From IMG/VR virus record IMGVR_UViG_3300032462_002466, positions 1 to 39,303 of that record: a DNA stretch of 39,303 bases. One strand, given 5' to 3'. The notes below the pieces were generated by a model that did no database searches, had not been told where the DNA came from, and worked only from the letters and a program-made list of their open reading frames with translations. Of the stretch, positions 1 through 9,152 are shown one piece after another. How positions within the stretch are numbered: position 1 is the stretch's first letter; every line of letters begins with the position of its first letter. Position numbers and translations under genes: made by a program. Origin of the DNA: a virus.

Positions 1-1083
1 TTTTCCTATTTCTTCCATCTCATTTGTAAGATTATGTATCTTGCCACTAGCTCCGAACCACTCGTACTCAAAAGCATGATGGGTAATAATAGATAAGTTA
101 GGATCATTAACAACCGCTGCTAGCTGGTTTGCAACATCAGCCAAATCTTCCTCACTCGCAGGACGATCCTTATCTCCAACCTTAACAACTCTTACAGGAA
201 GAATAAGTCTTTCTGCAACAATCCAATTAGCTGTCATTAACTTTGTTTTATATGCAAGTATAGTAAATAACCTACGTAACATGGATGTCCCGTATACACC
301 GTAGGCACTACCGTTATATTTCAGATGGCTTATACTTCTATTAGATAATGGAACTGGCTTTCCAGTTGAAACCATCTCTATCAATTCTCTAGGAAGTTTG
401 TCATAAATCTTCTTAGGCTCTCTTCTTTGAACTAGCATTCTAAGTTCTTCATCAGGAACCATAGCTATAGATGGCTGGTCAGCCAAAACACTATCTTGAA
501 CTTCTATGTAATCAGGATTCATAAGTCTAATAGATTTAAAATATCCTCCAGGATGATTACATTTTGGATTTTTGCCTTCACATTCAGGACATCCTATTTC
601 TAAAAATGGAAATACATCTCCAATAAGAAAATACTCATGACTTATATGACCAACCCAGTCTGCCAAATCTAGATCTTCTACAGCCTGCTCATAATACTCT
701 AATATTTGTTTAGATTTACATTCTAATTTAAAACCATTCATCGGAAAACCAGCGTAAAAATCTACACCGGCGGCAACTTTTGGTTCATTTTCGTAATAGA
801 ATCTCGACCACTGATAGATCTCTCTCCTCTTAGATGCAATCTGCCAGTTTTGTGGCGTATGCATTGGAGAAAAGAACATGGGCTGTGTAAAAATACTATT
901 TGCAGCCGAACCTGCAAACTGAGAATTTTTAGTTATAGGAGTAAAAGATACAGATGTCTTTGCGTAAGGTATATTTTTACCAGATATTGGCTTAACTGCA
1001 TCTTTATTAAAAGCTCCAGAAGAGGCTGTTAATCTTTTTTTTCCCTTTTCAGAACTATCTCCTACTATCATTCTTATGGGCAT
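1..1083 (-). CDS. Phage portal protein, partial (C-terminus beyond window)
   Basis: The minus frame from ATG at 1083 stays open to base 1 (361 codons), so this is the N-terminal part of a larger protein. It would form the dodecameric ring at the capsid vertex through which DNA is packaged. The translation has the look of myovirus-type portals: a segment with WSRFYYENEP and KVAAGVDFYAGFPMNGF, then a GDVFPFLEIG stretch, and SISHLKYNGSAYGVYGTSMLRRLF, the wing/stem region pattern. A small Cys cluster (CPECEGKNPKCNH, about residue 175) looks like a metal-binding insertion. It starts 10 bases after the stop of the 726-residue protein, with AAGGAA upstream. It lies at the end of the structural run that begins near the terminase. 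The family call is by eye and no profile search was possible. Confidence 0.75.
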   Translation of the reverse strand, partial: MPIRMIVGDSSEKGKKRLTASSGAFNKDAVKPISGKNIPYAKTSVSFTPITKNSQFAGSAANSIFTQPMFFSPMHTPQNWQIASKRREIYQWSRFYYENEPKVAAGVDFYAGFPMNGFKLECKSKQILEYYEQAVEDLDLADWVGHISHEYFLIGDVFPFLEIGCPECEGKNPKCNHPGGYFKSIRLMNPDYIEVQDSVLADQPSIAMVPDEELRMLVQRREPKKIYDKLPRELIEMVSTGKPVPLSNRSISHLKYNGSAYGVYGTSMLRRLFTILAYKTKLMTANWIVAERLILPVRVVKVGDKDRPASEEDLADVANQLAAVVNDPNLSIITHHAFEYEWFGASGKIHNLTNEMEEIGK

Positions 1084-1093
1084 AATTTATTCC

Positions 1094-3274
1094 TTATCCG
1101 TCTATAGCCAAAGATGTACAGGAGTGACTAATTTCATCCTGATTTGGCCTACACTTACTATCGTCATTAGATTTTATTTTCCAATAATCCGGATCGTTAG
1201 GATCGGCCATATCCTTACTTGTTTGAAATTCTTTACCAACAAAATCATTAAGCTGAGGTAGTGGTTTTACTGGCTTTCCGTCCTTGTCTGTTAATGGATA
1301 GCCTTTTTTTCTGCCTCTAAATCTTCTTAACTGAGCATCACCAGGATTTATAACACCGACCTGTGCTATAGTAAACTTACCAGATCTGCTGTCATAGACA
1401 ACTTCACTTGCAGTTATAGGCATATTCTGGTTTAGATATTCGTTATGTGGCTTTTGTACACCTGTAGCAGCAGGTTGTGTTGCCTTTTGCCCAATATCAA
1501 CAACTTGACCATTACAATATGGGCATTTAGCGTCATTTTTACTACAATGTCTGCCGCATACTGCACATGCTTTTTGAGGAGATGTATCTTTTACTTCTTC
1601 TCCAGGTAAAGTCATAGAGAAAGGATCTTTAGGAGGCCTCCCGCCGCCTATTCCAGATCCTATTTGAGATTCTTTTAGTTCACTTTTTTTTTTATCCAAA
1701 GATGCTATCTTCTTTAAATTAAAACCAGAAGATGCAACCATTGGACTTGTTGATACAGTATTAGAATTTTCGTCTCCTAAATAAGATCTTATTTCCATAC
1801 TTAGAGTTTCCATATCAAATTTTACAATACTATCTATATGTTTCAAAAGATAATTATACAACTTACCAAATTCGGCAAGGCTTAAAGATTGAGTATTTGG
1901 ATGATCACCTAGGGCATCCCACAGTAATTGCCCCTTGCTACTTTGCCCCTTGCTACTACTATTGGCTAATTTTTTTATTCCCTGCCATTTAGCAGAAGAT
2001 GAGCGAAGTGAAGCAACTTTCATTTCTGAAAATTCCGACTTACTCCAATCTTCTGTCTTTCCGCCTTCTTTATTCTTTTTTCTAGCATCTTCCAGTCTAG
2101 CTTCTGTAGACCCAAATTCTGGAAGATATGGGCGACGACGTTGACCTGGCTTTAATTGATAATTATTAGCTTCTGGAATATTTTTATCAACTTCAAATCT
2201 TTTTTCTAAATACCCACCAACCCAGTTGCCCTCTTTATCTCTGTATGGACGACTATATTTGTCCATAACATTTCCTCTCCACATTGCTTCCCAATCTATA
2301 TTCCAAACACCATCAATATCTTGACCAAATCCCTTATTTCTCTCAACGATATGCCAATCAGAAACAGGTTGTCCTCTTAAAAAAGGATCAGGTCTAGGGT
2401 TGCCTGGTCCCCATAGGAGCATATTATCAACTGTCTTGTGCTGTGCTATCTTCTTTTGATTATAGGAAGCCTTTTTTTGATTGATTTTTTTAGATACATA
2501 TTCTTCCGCAAGCTTCTTAATATGATTAGCTGTTTTTTCTAAACATGACATAATATTAGAAAATCTATCTGGAGATGTTTTTTCTGTAACTATAGTTTGC
2601 TGTCCATCAGGATTAGCAGCTTTCATACTTTCAGGAATAAAATCATAAACTATATTTGCTGCATCTAGTAATACTTCCTCTCCGACTTCCTTAATAGCTG
2701 CTTTAGAAAAGAAATTTTCAAGAGCCATTTTAATGTTATCTAAATTATCATCTCCTGCATCATTAAAAAACATATGTCTTATTTCTTCCTGATCTCCCAT
2801 ATTGCTAACCAAGAACTCTTTTAATTCTACATGACTTTTAAATTTAGGATTATTTTCATGTGGCATTTCTGGTTCTTGCATTTGTCCAACCTCATGAAAG
2901 TCTCCCATATTCTGGTCCATAGGACTAACAGGGCTAAATTGAGCCTTTTTAAAATTAAAAGACTTTCTTGAAGAAACCGTACTTAAATCTTTTTGAACAT
3001 TTTGCATGTTAATTAATCCTTGTTCGACCTTCTTTTGATCTTCTAAAATCTGCTCATTTGATTTAATACCCTGATTATGTTGTTCAGTTAATGCCGGTAA
3101 AGCCGTAGCGAATTGAGATTGACTATTTGGATCGTTAGGATCAAATTCTATTCCAGCGGCATCTGCCAAATCTTTTGGAGACATAGGATTGGTCTTAACA
3201 GCCTGACCTAGATCGGTCATTGGTTGCCTAAGCTTTGTAGGTAAATTATATTGTTGTGCTGACTTACTTGGCAT
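1094..3274 (-). CDS. Hypothetical virion-region protein with zinc ribbon
   Basis: 726 residues, hydrophilic and probably modular; no family recognised. A treble-clef or zinc-ribbon motif (CAVCGRHCSKNDAKCPYC) lies near residue 600. Short basic-aliphatic-Ala motifs recur: KKAQF near 105, KKASY and KKIAQ near 270, MKVAS near 425, KKIAS near 555, FTIAQ near 665. Similar motifs occur in neighbouring proteins and may mark linkers, docking sites or protease sites. Its start overlaps the stop of the upstream gene by one base (TAATG), implying translational coupling, and the portal gene follows 10 bases later. A packaging or head-assembly role is suggested only by position. Confidence 0.7.
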   Translation of the reverse strand: MPSKSAQQYNLPTKLRQPMTDLGQAVKTNPMSPKDLADAAGIEFDPNDPNSQSQFATALPALTEQHNQGIKSNEQILEDQKKVEQGLINMQNVQKDLSTVSSRKSFNFKKAQFSPVSPMDQNMGDFHEVGQMQEPEMPHENNPKFKSHVELKEFLVSNMGDQEEIRHMFFNDAGDDNLDNIKMALENFFSKAAIKEVGEEVLLDAANIVYDFIPESMKAANPDGQQTIVTEKTSPDRFSNIMSCLEKTANHIKKLAEEYVSKKINQKKASYNQKKIAQHKTVDNMLLWGPGNPRPDPFLRGQPVSDWHIVERNKGFGQDIDGVWNIDWEAMWRGNVMDKYSRPYRDKEGNWVGGYLEKRFEVDKNIPEANNYQLKPGQRRRPYLPEFGSTEARLEDARKKNKEGGKTEDWSKSEFSEMKVASLRSSSAKWQGIKKLANSSSKGQSSKGQLLWDALGDHPNTQSLSLAEFGKLYNYLLKHIDSIVKFDMETLSMEIRSYLGDENSNTVSTSPMVASSGFNLKKIASLDKKKSELKESQIGSGIGGGRPPKDPFSMTLPGEEVKDTSPQKACAVCGRHCSKNDAKCPYCNGQVVDIGQKATQPAATGVQKPHNEYLNQNMPITASEVVYDSRSGKFTIAQVGVINPGDAQLRRFRGRKKGYPLTDKDGKPVKPLPQLNDFVGKEFQTSKDMADPNDPDYWKIKSNDDSKCRPNQDEISHSCTSLAIDG

Positions 3275-4101
3275 TACTCTTCCTTTTTAATAAGAGAATC
3301 GAATAAATTATTCATAATTCCCTTAGTGCTTGTAACTCTACCTTTATATACGCTCTCATTAACCTTCATGTTATTTCTTTTATTTTCTGAAGATTTTTCA
3401 CCATCTGTCTTATGTTCATTTGCAAAAGTTTCAAATGACTTAGTATCAAATATACTCATATTTCTTTTAGGTGCATGATAGGAACCTTGTACTTCCGTTT
3501 CTCCGCCTCCTGTATGAGTTACAGTTGATGCTTTTCTAGTATCTACATCTTCCAGTCCCTTGTAGACATGATTTCTTCTATCATTTTCTAAGTCTTTCAA
3601 TACACTCTGTCTACTCTCTTTATTTTCTGCAATCTTCTCTCCAGTTGTATCAGCAAACGAATTAGATAATCTCTCAACCTTTCCTGAATCCCAAATACTA
3701 TTCTTGGATGTTTCTTCCCTATGAGTAGGTGTAGCAGAATCCATGTCTGTTCCAGAACCTGCTCTCATGATAGATTTTCCAGTTAACAAAGGATTGCTTT
3801 CTAGCTTTCTACTTGCATGAGTTACTGGCTTGGATGCCATAGCCTCATTAATCGGTTCAGACTTCTTTACTTCTGCTTTTACTTCTGTCTTATTAAGAAA
3901 GTTAATAACATTCTGCTTATCCATACCATAAGGATTGTGTCCATTGGCATATAGTGTTCCAGATGTTTGCTTAGCTATTCTCGTAGGTTCTACTGGGCGA
4001 GTTTGTCTCTTATCCTCAGCAGCCTTAATTTCCATACCTAGAGCTTTATAGTCAACTTCTAAGGATGGAATTGATTTTGATTTTCCGATTGGTTGAAGCA
4101 T
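3274..4101 (-). CDS. Hypothetical basic, low-complexity virion-region protein
   Basis: 275 residues, rich in Lys, Ser, Thr, Asn and Glu, with no hydrophobic core visible and no recognised domain; it is probably largely disordered. The N-terminus (MLQPIGKSKSIPSLEVDYKA) resembles that of the next upstream product (MSLVPVGKRRMM), so the two may share a short N-terminal signal of form M-x-x-x-P-[IV]-G-K. It sits in a tight run: the start is 3 bases after the upstream stop and its own stop overlaps the start of the 726-residue protein. Function is unknown. Confidence 0.65.
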   Translation of the reverse strand: MLQPIGKSKSIPSLEVDYKALGMEIKAAEDKRQTRPVEPTRIAKQTSGTLYANGHNPYGMDKQNVINFLNKTEVKAEVKKSEPINEAMASKPVTHASRKLESNPLLTGKSIMRAGSGTDMDSATPTHREETSKNSIWDSGKVERLSNSFADTTGEKIAENKESRQSVLKDLENDRRNHVYKGLEDVDTRKASTVTHTGGGETEVQGSYHAPKRNMSIFDTKSFETFANEHKTDGEKSSENKRNNMKVNESVYKGRVTSTKGIMNNLFDSLIKKEE

Positions 4102-4104
4102 TTT

Positions 4105-4878
4105 TTAGTTTCCGTATGCTAGGTCTAGTATATCTTTCTTACCGCTATTCTTTTCCATTTCCGCGAAAAAGTCTATCTTTCCTGTTTTGATTAATTCTCT
4201 CATTGATAATGCAGAAGATTTCAAAGACGGAGAAGCTTCTTTGCCTCCGGTACTTGATGAGGATGGTTTTCCGTAAACCTTATCAAGAACGCCTCCGTCT
4301 GTTCCATCTTGCATTTGCTGCATTTTATCATTAGCACCCATTCTGGATAGATTCAAAACCAGTTTTAGATCGCTCTTGCTATAACCTTCATAATGAAGTC
4401 CATGCGATTTTTCTATACCTCTAACAAATTCTATAACCTTAGCAGATGGTAATGATGCATCAGGACTATTATAAACCTGATTTGGCAAAGTTATGGTAAC
4501 TTGTGCCCCTCCATCATTTCCGCCCTTTTCAGAATATAGCTTGTCTTTATAGTCTCGTAATTTTCTAAATGGATATCCTATGGATACAAGAAACTCAATT
4601 ATATCTTTGGTAAGACTTGGTTCTGATCCTGAGCCAGAGTTTAACCTTCCCTCGCTCTCGATATCATTTATGGCATTTGGATCCACAGAAGGGTCTTCGT
4701 CGGCCACCGACTGACCGACATCGCCCTCCTCTTGTCCTATCTGAGATGGATCTATTTCTACTTCAGGATTTTGTGACGCAGGATCAGCTTCTATGCCTAG
4801 ATTTGCCTGAGCCGCAGGGTCAGGATTCTGCATCTGAGCAACCATCATGCGCCTTTTACCAACAGGAACAAGGCTCAT
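4105..4878 (-). CDS. Hypothetical protein, acidic N-terminus
   Basis: 257 residues. Residues 15-75 are an acidic, Asp/Pro/Gln-rich low-complexity stretch. A more ordered segment follows (TKDIIEFLVSIGYPFRKLRDYKDKLY and KVIEFVRGIEKSHG, residues 85-150), and the tail is again Ser/Lys-rich. Acidic, disordered proteins between terminase and portal genes are often scaffold or core components, but no sequence family is recognisable. It lies 39 bases after the stop of the KED-repeat protein. Confidence 0.65.
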   Translation of the reverse strand: MSLVPVGKRRMMVAQMQNPDPAAQANLGIEADPASQNPEVEIDPSQIGQEEGDVGQSVADEDPSVDPNAINDIESEGRLNSGSGSEPSLTKDIIEFLVSIGYPFRKLRDYKDKLYSEKGGNDGGAQVTITLPNQVYNSPDASLPSAKVIEFVRGIEKSHGLHYEGYSKSDLKLVLNLSRMGANDKMQQMQDGTDGGVLDKVYGKPSSSSTGGKEASPSLKSSALSMRELIKTGKIDFFAEMEKNSGKKDILDLAYGN

Positions 4879-4917
4879 TTAAGATCTCCAATTAGATTAC
4901 TAAATTACTTATCTGAA

Positions 4918-5658
4918 TTATTTATCTGAAAGCATAGCGTCAACATACTCTGCTGGATAAAGATTTTTCCAGTATTCAGCAAGCCATTTTTTGCTCTTAT
5001 TATTTAAGTTAGCAATACGAATGAATTTGCCTTCAGAACTTGCTGAGCAATCTTTCTTTTCATTGCACTTCTCGCAATTATCTTTGTCACAATCGCATTC
5101 TGCTTCTGCCTTCTTTGTAGAAGCCTTAGCATTAGCTTTCTTTTGATCGCCATCGCCCTCTCTGTGCTTACCAGCATCTGGATCATTAGTATTCTTGCCT
5201 TCCCATTCTGGTTGCCCAGTTGAAGGACATTCATCCTTGCATTTATCACCCTTGTCTGCTGATGCTTTCTTTTTATCGCCACCCTTGTGAGGCTTAGGAG
5301 TGGATTCGCCTTCTTGATGCAAAGGCTCAACATCCAATTGTCCAGATGAAACACCTTCTTCATCCTTAACAGCATTACCCTTACCAGATGCCTCTACTTC
5401 TTTCTTATCTTCTTTCTTATCTTCTTTCTTGTCTTCTTTCTTATCTTCTTTCTTATCTTCTTTCTTGTCTTCTTCCTTGTCTTCTTCCTTGGATCCAAAA
5501 GGCTTAGCTTTTTTATCGCCAAAATTACCAAGATTTGCTGTCTTGACTTGTTTAGATGCAGAAGCTAATTTTGTTTCTTTCTTGGAAACAAAGTCTCTGA
5601 TAAGGTCATCAAACGATTTACCCTTACCTGTGTTAATTCTGTCGGTAACAAACTTCAT
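4918..5658 (-). CDS. KED-repeat, Cys-rich hypothetical protein (scaffold-like?)
   Basis: 246 residues, extremely charged. A short ordered head (MKFVTDRINTGKGKSFDDLI) is followed by about eight tandem copies of a Lys-Glu-Asp-Lys unit (residues 58-88), a long hydrophilic region, a Cys cluster (ECDCDKDNCEKCNEKKDC, near 185-205) and an ordered C-terminus ending WKNLYPAEYVDAMLSDK. KLAS, VKTANLG and IRIANLN copies of the recurrent short motif are present. The start has GGAG eight bases upstream, and a sigma70-like promoter candidate lies at 5689-5716. The composition suits an internal scaffold or core protein that is removed or processed, but this is inference. Confidence 0.7.
   Translation of the reverse strand: MKFVTDRINTGKGKSFDDLIRDFVSKKETKLASASKQVKTANLGNFGDKKAKPFGSKEEDKEEDKKEDKKEDKKEDKKEDKKEDKKEVEASGKGNAVKDEEGVSSGQLDVEPLHQEGESTPKPHKGGDKKKASADKGDKCKDECPSTGQPEWEGKNTNDPDAGKHREGDGDQKKANAKASTKKAEAECDCDKDNCEKCNEKKDCSASSEGKFIRIANLNNKSKKWLAEYWKNLYPAEYVDAMLSDK
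5397..5491 (-). repeat. 12-bp tandem repeat encoding Lys-Glu-Asp-Lys units
   Basis: About eight near-perfect 12-base units (minus-strand unit AAAGAAGATAAG, with GAC and GAG variants) encode the charged repeat of the 246-residue protein. The length is a multiple of three throughout, so copy-number slippage would keep the frame. Confidence 0.9.
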
Positions 5659-5688
5659 AATTATTTCTCCATAAAGTGCAGATAGGAC

Positions 5689-5716
5689 ATTATCTGTTGT
5701 ATACTATTATTGTAAA
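5689..5716 (-). promoter_or_regulatory. Candidate sigma70-type promoter for the KED-repeat gene
   Basis: On the minus strand TTTACA (5716-5711) is followed after 16 bases by GATAAT (5694-5689). A 6-bp hairpin (CAGATA/TATCTG) overlaps the -10. The predicted start is about 25 bases upstream of the ATG. It is one of the few non-coding gaps in the structural run. Confidence 0.4.
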
Positions 5717-5723
5717 GGTTTTA

Positions 5724-7343
5724 TCAAAAACCCTTTTTTTTGATCGTATTTAAATAAGAATTTACTTTCTTAATATCATATATACTAGATGCAGCCTTCG
5801 GTGTTTGTACTGTTGTATTATCTGGATTATGCTGAGATTGAGGACTATTTAACATACTCAATGCTCCATTTGCCAATCCTGTATAATAATTACTAAGACC
5901 TCTAGATGGACCATATTTAATTAATAAATTTAAGAAAGAAATTGCCTTTTGTAAATTTTTCTGATCTACCGCTGATGGAGATGATGATGTCCATTGCTGA
6001 GATGTTTGTGCAGCCTTATTAGTATTTTTACATTTTTGCAAGAAAGATACCAATTGCTCTTTATTACTAAAATTTACTTTCCCCAAAACACCAATCATAT
6101 CGTCAATAGTAATTCCTGATTTATTAGAAATGTCATTAACAAGTTTTACAATTATTTCAGAAATTGCAGCATTATATCCCTGCTGTCCTAATTGCTTATT
6201 AGCATCATATCCTATTTCACGATTTAAAAGAACCTTACTTCCATCTGAATCGATCTTGGAAACAGAGTATCCAAAATTTGTAAAATCTCTTAAAAGCTCT
6301 GGGCTTTCTATTATATTAATTTTATTTTTACTTATAAGATCATTAATAATACCTGTAGGATTCTGAACTACGACATCATATACATCTTCTAATCCAAATT
6401 TTTTAGAATCTGCTGTTACAGGCTTATACTGGTTAGATCTTCCTTTTTCTATAAAGTATTTTCCACTACCATTTAAAGCTTTTACTAATATATCTGCAAG
6501 CCAAGGCTCTGAAAGATATATCTTAATAGCATTAAATCCCCATGTTCTGTTTTCTCTTTGAAGATCGTGATCAACAACTTTATTTATAGAATTTTTATCA
6601 CCAACATACTTATCACCCATTATTCCTGTTCTGTTTCCAGGTTCTCCCCATTCTAAATCATTTTGATTTTGCAACGGCTGATTACCCTTATTATTAGCAG
6701 GATTAAGAGTGTCTACTTTGTTTTTTCCGAACATTCCCTTAAATTTATCCCATAATCCTGCAACTTTTGGATTTCCAAACAAGGCATCCTTTATAACTTC
6801 CTCATTAGCTGCAACTATATCACTAGCATTGTCATCAAATCCAGCAGATTTTAAGTCTGATATAATAGACATTAATTTTTTCGTTACATCTATAACACTA
6901 TTATCTAATCTACTAGATCCTGCCTTTATAGTATTTATTACAGATTCCCCGTAGCCTTCTCCCTCTTTCATTCTGGAAGCTACACTTTTTAAGAAAAAGT
7001 CTTGTTCTCTATCAAGTATATTTTTAGAAATTTTTATACTCTTCAAATTATCATCAGCGTACTTATTCCAAGATGCGTCATCGTTATTAATTGATTCTAA
7101 ATATTCCTTATGACAATCGAACCATGCATCATGTCCTGATTTTTTATCAGCCCTCTTGTGTCTGTAGCAATTCTCCCAACATCTTTTATTTCTTATCCAG
7201 TATCCTTGTACGCCAAGATACTGAGCCTTTTTGATTTTCAAGATATCGGACATAGCGATAGTTATATTGCTAGAAATCTTTTGCAAGCCACTAGACTCCA
7301 TTTTACCAGCTACTTTATCTAATATCCCTATTGCTTTTAGCAT
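5724..7343 (-). CDS. Hypothetical virion-region protein, 539 aa
   Basis: No family is recognised. The N-terminal 30 residues are predicted helical. A Cys/His-rich patch (RCWENCYRHKRADKKSGHDAWFDCH, residues 53-77) could bind metal. The centre is mixed helix and Gly/Asn-rich loop. The C-terminal third has predicted helices (NLLIKYGPSRGLSNYYTGL) and ends in a basic tail (KKVNSYLNTIKKKGF). KKAQYLG and KAASSIYDIKK copies of the recurrent motif occur at both ends. It is preceded 15 bases upstream by the DUF192-containing gene and has AAGGA before its ATG. Position suggests a structural or internal virion protein. Confidence 0.65.
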   Translation of the reverse strand: MLKAIGILDKVAGKMESSGLQKISSNITIAMSDILKIKKAQYLGVQGYWIRNKRCWENCYRHKRADKKSGHDAWFDCHKEYLESINNDDASWNKYADDNLKSIKISKNILDREQDFFLKSVASRMKEGEGYGESVINTIKAGSSRLDNSVIDVTKKLMSIISDLKSAGFDDNASDIVAANEEVIKDALFGNPKVAGLWDKFKGMFGKNKVDTLNPANNKGNQPLQNQNDLEWGEPGNRTGIMGDKYVGDKNSINKVVDHDLQRENRTWGFNAIKIYLSEPWLADILVKALNGSGKYFIEKGRSNQYKPVTADSKKFGLEDVYDVVVQNPTGIINDLISKNKINIIESPELLRDFTNFGYSVSKIDSDGSKVLLNREIGYDANKQLGQQGYNAAISEIIVKLVNDISNKSGITIDDMIGVLGKVNFSNKEQLVSFLQKCKNTNKAAQTSQQWTSSSPSAVDQKNLQKAISFLNLLIKYGPSRGLSNYYTGLANGALSMLNSPQSQHNPDNTTVQTPKAASSIYDIKKVNSYLNTIKKKGF

Positions 7344-7358
7344 TTTTTAATCCTTAAA

Positions 7359-8288
7359 TTAATTCTGAACTACAAACTTTCTATTGAATTTTTCACCAAT
7401 GAATTGATGATGCATTATATTACCTACTATAAAAGCTCTAATATCTCCTACATTTTTATCAAAAGTAACTAATATTTTATTACCAGTTGTTCTTGCATAA
7501 AATTCCCCATGAGGCTCAACATCCCTAACCAGGTCTCTTCCTTTATCTGTTATATAATAAATTCTAATACTTTCATCGTTATTTTCAGCCCATTTAATAG
7601 CCTCTGTTGTGGATGAAAATTCCGGATATTCGTCCTCGTTTGGCTCAATAGCCTCTAATTCTTGGATTTCTTCTTCAATCTCATCAGATCCGTCCTGTGG
7701 AATCTGATCTCCTATTAAAGACTGTTCTTCATTTTCATCAAATGAATCTTCTAAGTATTTTCCTATATTTTCTTCTGTAAGAACTGGTAAATTCTGACCA
7801 TCTTGAGGAATTTGTTGAATAGTTTTTACTTCATCTCCGGATTTAGGTTCTATTCTATCAGGAACAATATTAGGATCATTTTCCTTTTTAAGACTATTCA
7901 TATAATGTCCAAATTGTGCAGTTTTTATATTCTTATCGAATACAACTACTCCAGATTCATATGTTAGCTTATCTAAATTAACCTTGCATCCTGGCTTAAT
8001 ACCGTTAGATTCAAACCATCCCAGATTAGCTTCTATAGCCATAAGACATTTTTTACTACTTGAAACAGATTTCATAGAATTAGTATTTATATGAGAAATA
8101 TTAGATATAACGCCATCATTATCTACAAAAGCTATATCTAATGGTATTAATGTATTTCTTCCCCAAAAGCTAAGTACATCTGGTTTTTTAAATAGAAACG
8201 CCATACCAGAATCGGGGCCAAGACTTGTTCTAAACATCAAGCCTTCCTCTTGCTTATACCTTGTATCTGCTATTTCAACATGTAGCAT
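7359..8288 (-). CDS. DUF192 (COG1430)-domain fusion protein
   Basis: 309 residues. Residues 1-105 match the DUF192 pattern by eye: EEGLMFRTSLGPDSGMAFLF, then SFWGRNTLIPLDIAFVDNDG, and CLMAIEANLGWFESNGIKPGCKV. Those are the usual R-x-x-L, W-x-x-N-T-x-x-P-L-D and E-x-x-x-G-W-x-x-x-x-G-I-x-x-G blocks. The domain is compact and of unknown biochemical role in bacteria. It is joined through an acidic Glu/Gln/Asp-rich linker (about 135-220) to a second small domain (EFSSTTEAIKWAENNDESIRIYYITDKGRDLV onward) that is not recognised. KTAQFGHYMN separates the two halves. Such a fusion in a virion operon is unusual. Confidence 0.75.
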   Translation of the reverse strand: MLHVEIADTRYKQEEGLMFRTSLGPDSGMAFLFKKPDVLSFWGRNTLIPLDIAFVDNDGVISNISHINTNSMKSVSSSKKCLMAIEANLGWFESNGIKPGCKVNLDKLTYESGVVVFDKNIKTAQFGHYMNSLKKENDPNIVPDRIEPKSGDEVKTIQQIPQDGQNLPVLTEENIGKYLEDSFDENEEQSLIGDQIPQDGSDEIEEEIQELEAIEPNEDEYPEFSSTTEAIKWAENNDESIRIYYITDKGRDLVRDVEPHGEFYARTTGNKILVTFDKNVGDIRAFIVGNIMHHQFIGEKFNRKFVVQN

Positions 8289-8321
8289 TTTGTATTCTTA
8301 AACCTTTCTGTCGAAAGCATA

Positions 8322-8732
8322 TTAAATCAAATTGTAATGAAACCCATTTCTATCAAGATCGTATGATACATCTTCAATTTCTTCTTTTGGAACAGATATA
8401 ATTACTCCATCAGAGGATATACTAGATATTTCAGATTCTGAATTATTATACCTTGTATATATCTTATACCACTCTTTTACTGAATTACTATCTATATTAA
8501 CTTTTTTCTGTATCTCAAAATCGTCTTCTATAACAGGAAGAAATCTTAAAACTGGCTTTCTATTTACTTCTTTTTCATCATTATTTTCAAGTCTATGTCT
8601 CATGACCATTTTTCCACCACGATATTTTTGCATTTTTTTTCTCAGACTATCGTACCATAGAATATCTTTTGATATATTTGTCTTATCTTTAGAATTTATT
8701 TTCTTAAAGTATATAAGTATATCTTTCTTCAT
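8322..8732 (-). CDS. Hypothetical protein, 136 aa
   Basis: A basic N-terminal half is followed by a C-terminal half with the look of a small beta-rich domain (EWYKIYTRYNNSESEISSIS, DGVIISVPKEEIEDVSYDLDRNGF). No family is recognised. Its ATG overlaps the upstream stop (ATGA), so translation is probably coupled to the 8729-9148 gene. Confidence 0.6.
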   Translation of the reverse strand: MKKDILIYFKKINSKDKTNISKDILWYDSLRKKMQKYRGGKMVMRHRLENNDEKEVNRKPVLRFLPVIEDDFEIQKKVNIDSNSVKEWYKIYTRYNNSESEISSISSDGVIISVPKEEIEDVSYDLDRNGFHYNLI

Positions 8733-9148
8733 TTTTTATTCTCATATCTATCCCACCAAGATGCAACTTTGTTTTTTGCGGTTCTAGTAACAGGTGTATT
8801 TGTATTAGCTAATGATTCTGAATATGTTGTATTTTTATCTTCAAAAGAGGATGAATTATCACCAAGTATCATTATCTTAATAGCAGACTCTCCTTTTGAT
8901 GTTATTTCTATATCATTTCCTATTCGCCTTATAAATCCAGCTTTTTGCATATCGTTAATGTCTTCATGAGATATGGTTACTGGTCTTTTATATATATTAT
9001 CTCTTATTTTATTTTTCTCATTATTCCAAATAGAAAACAAGCCATTAGCTGCTTTATCATTTGAATCACTTCTTGATTTTAAAGAATTAAGCAATGATGG
9101 CATCATTTGAATCAATGAGTCTATAAGTGATTGGCTAATTTTTTTCAT
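8729..9148 (-). CDS. Hypothetical protein, winged-helix-like segment
   Basis: About 139 residues. The ATG at 9148 was chosen over the upstream one at 9163 because GGAG lies eight bases before it. Residues 55-95 (TISHEDINDMQKAGFIRRIGNDIEITSKGESAIKIMI) read like the wing and recognition helix of a small winged-helix fold; this is a weak resemblance. The tail contains TRTAKNKVASWWDRYENKK, another copy of the recurrent basic-x-Ala motif. It is coupled to the downstream gene by ATGA. Confidence 0.6.
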   Translation of the reverse strand: MKKISQSLIDSLIQMMPSLLNSLKSRSDSNDKAANGLFSIWNNEKNKIRDNIYKRPVTISHEDINDMQKAGFIRRIGNDIEITSKGESAIKIMILGDNSSSFEDKNTTYSESLANTNTPVTRTAKNKVASWWDRYENKK

Positions 9149-9152
9149 AATA

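Noticed and set aside
5004-5375. 123-residue minus-strand ORF inside the KED-repeat gene
   Set aside because: Alternative frame of a highly charged repetitive gene; basic, low-information translation and no Shine-Dalgarno of its own.
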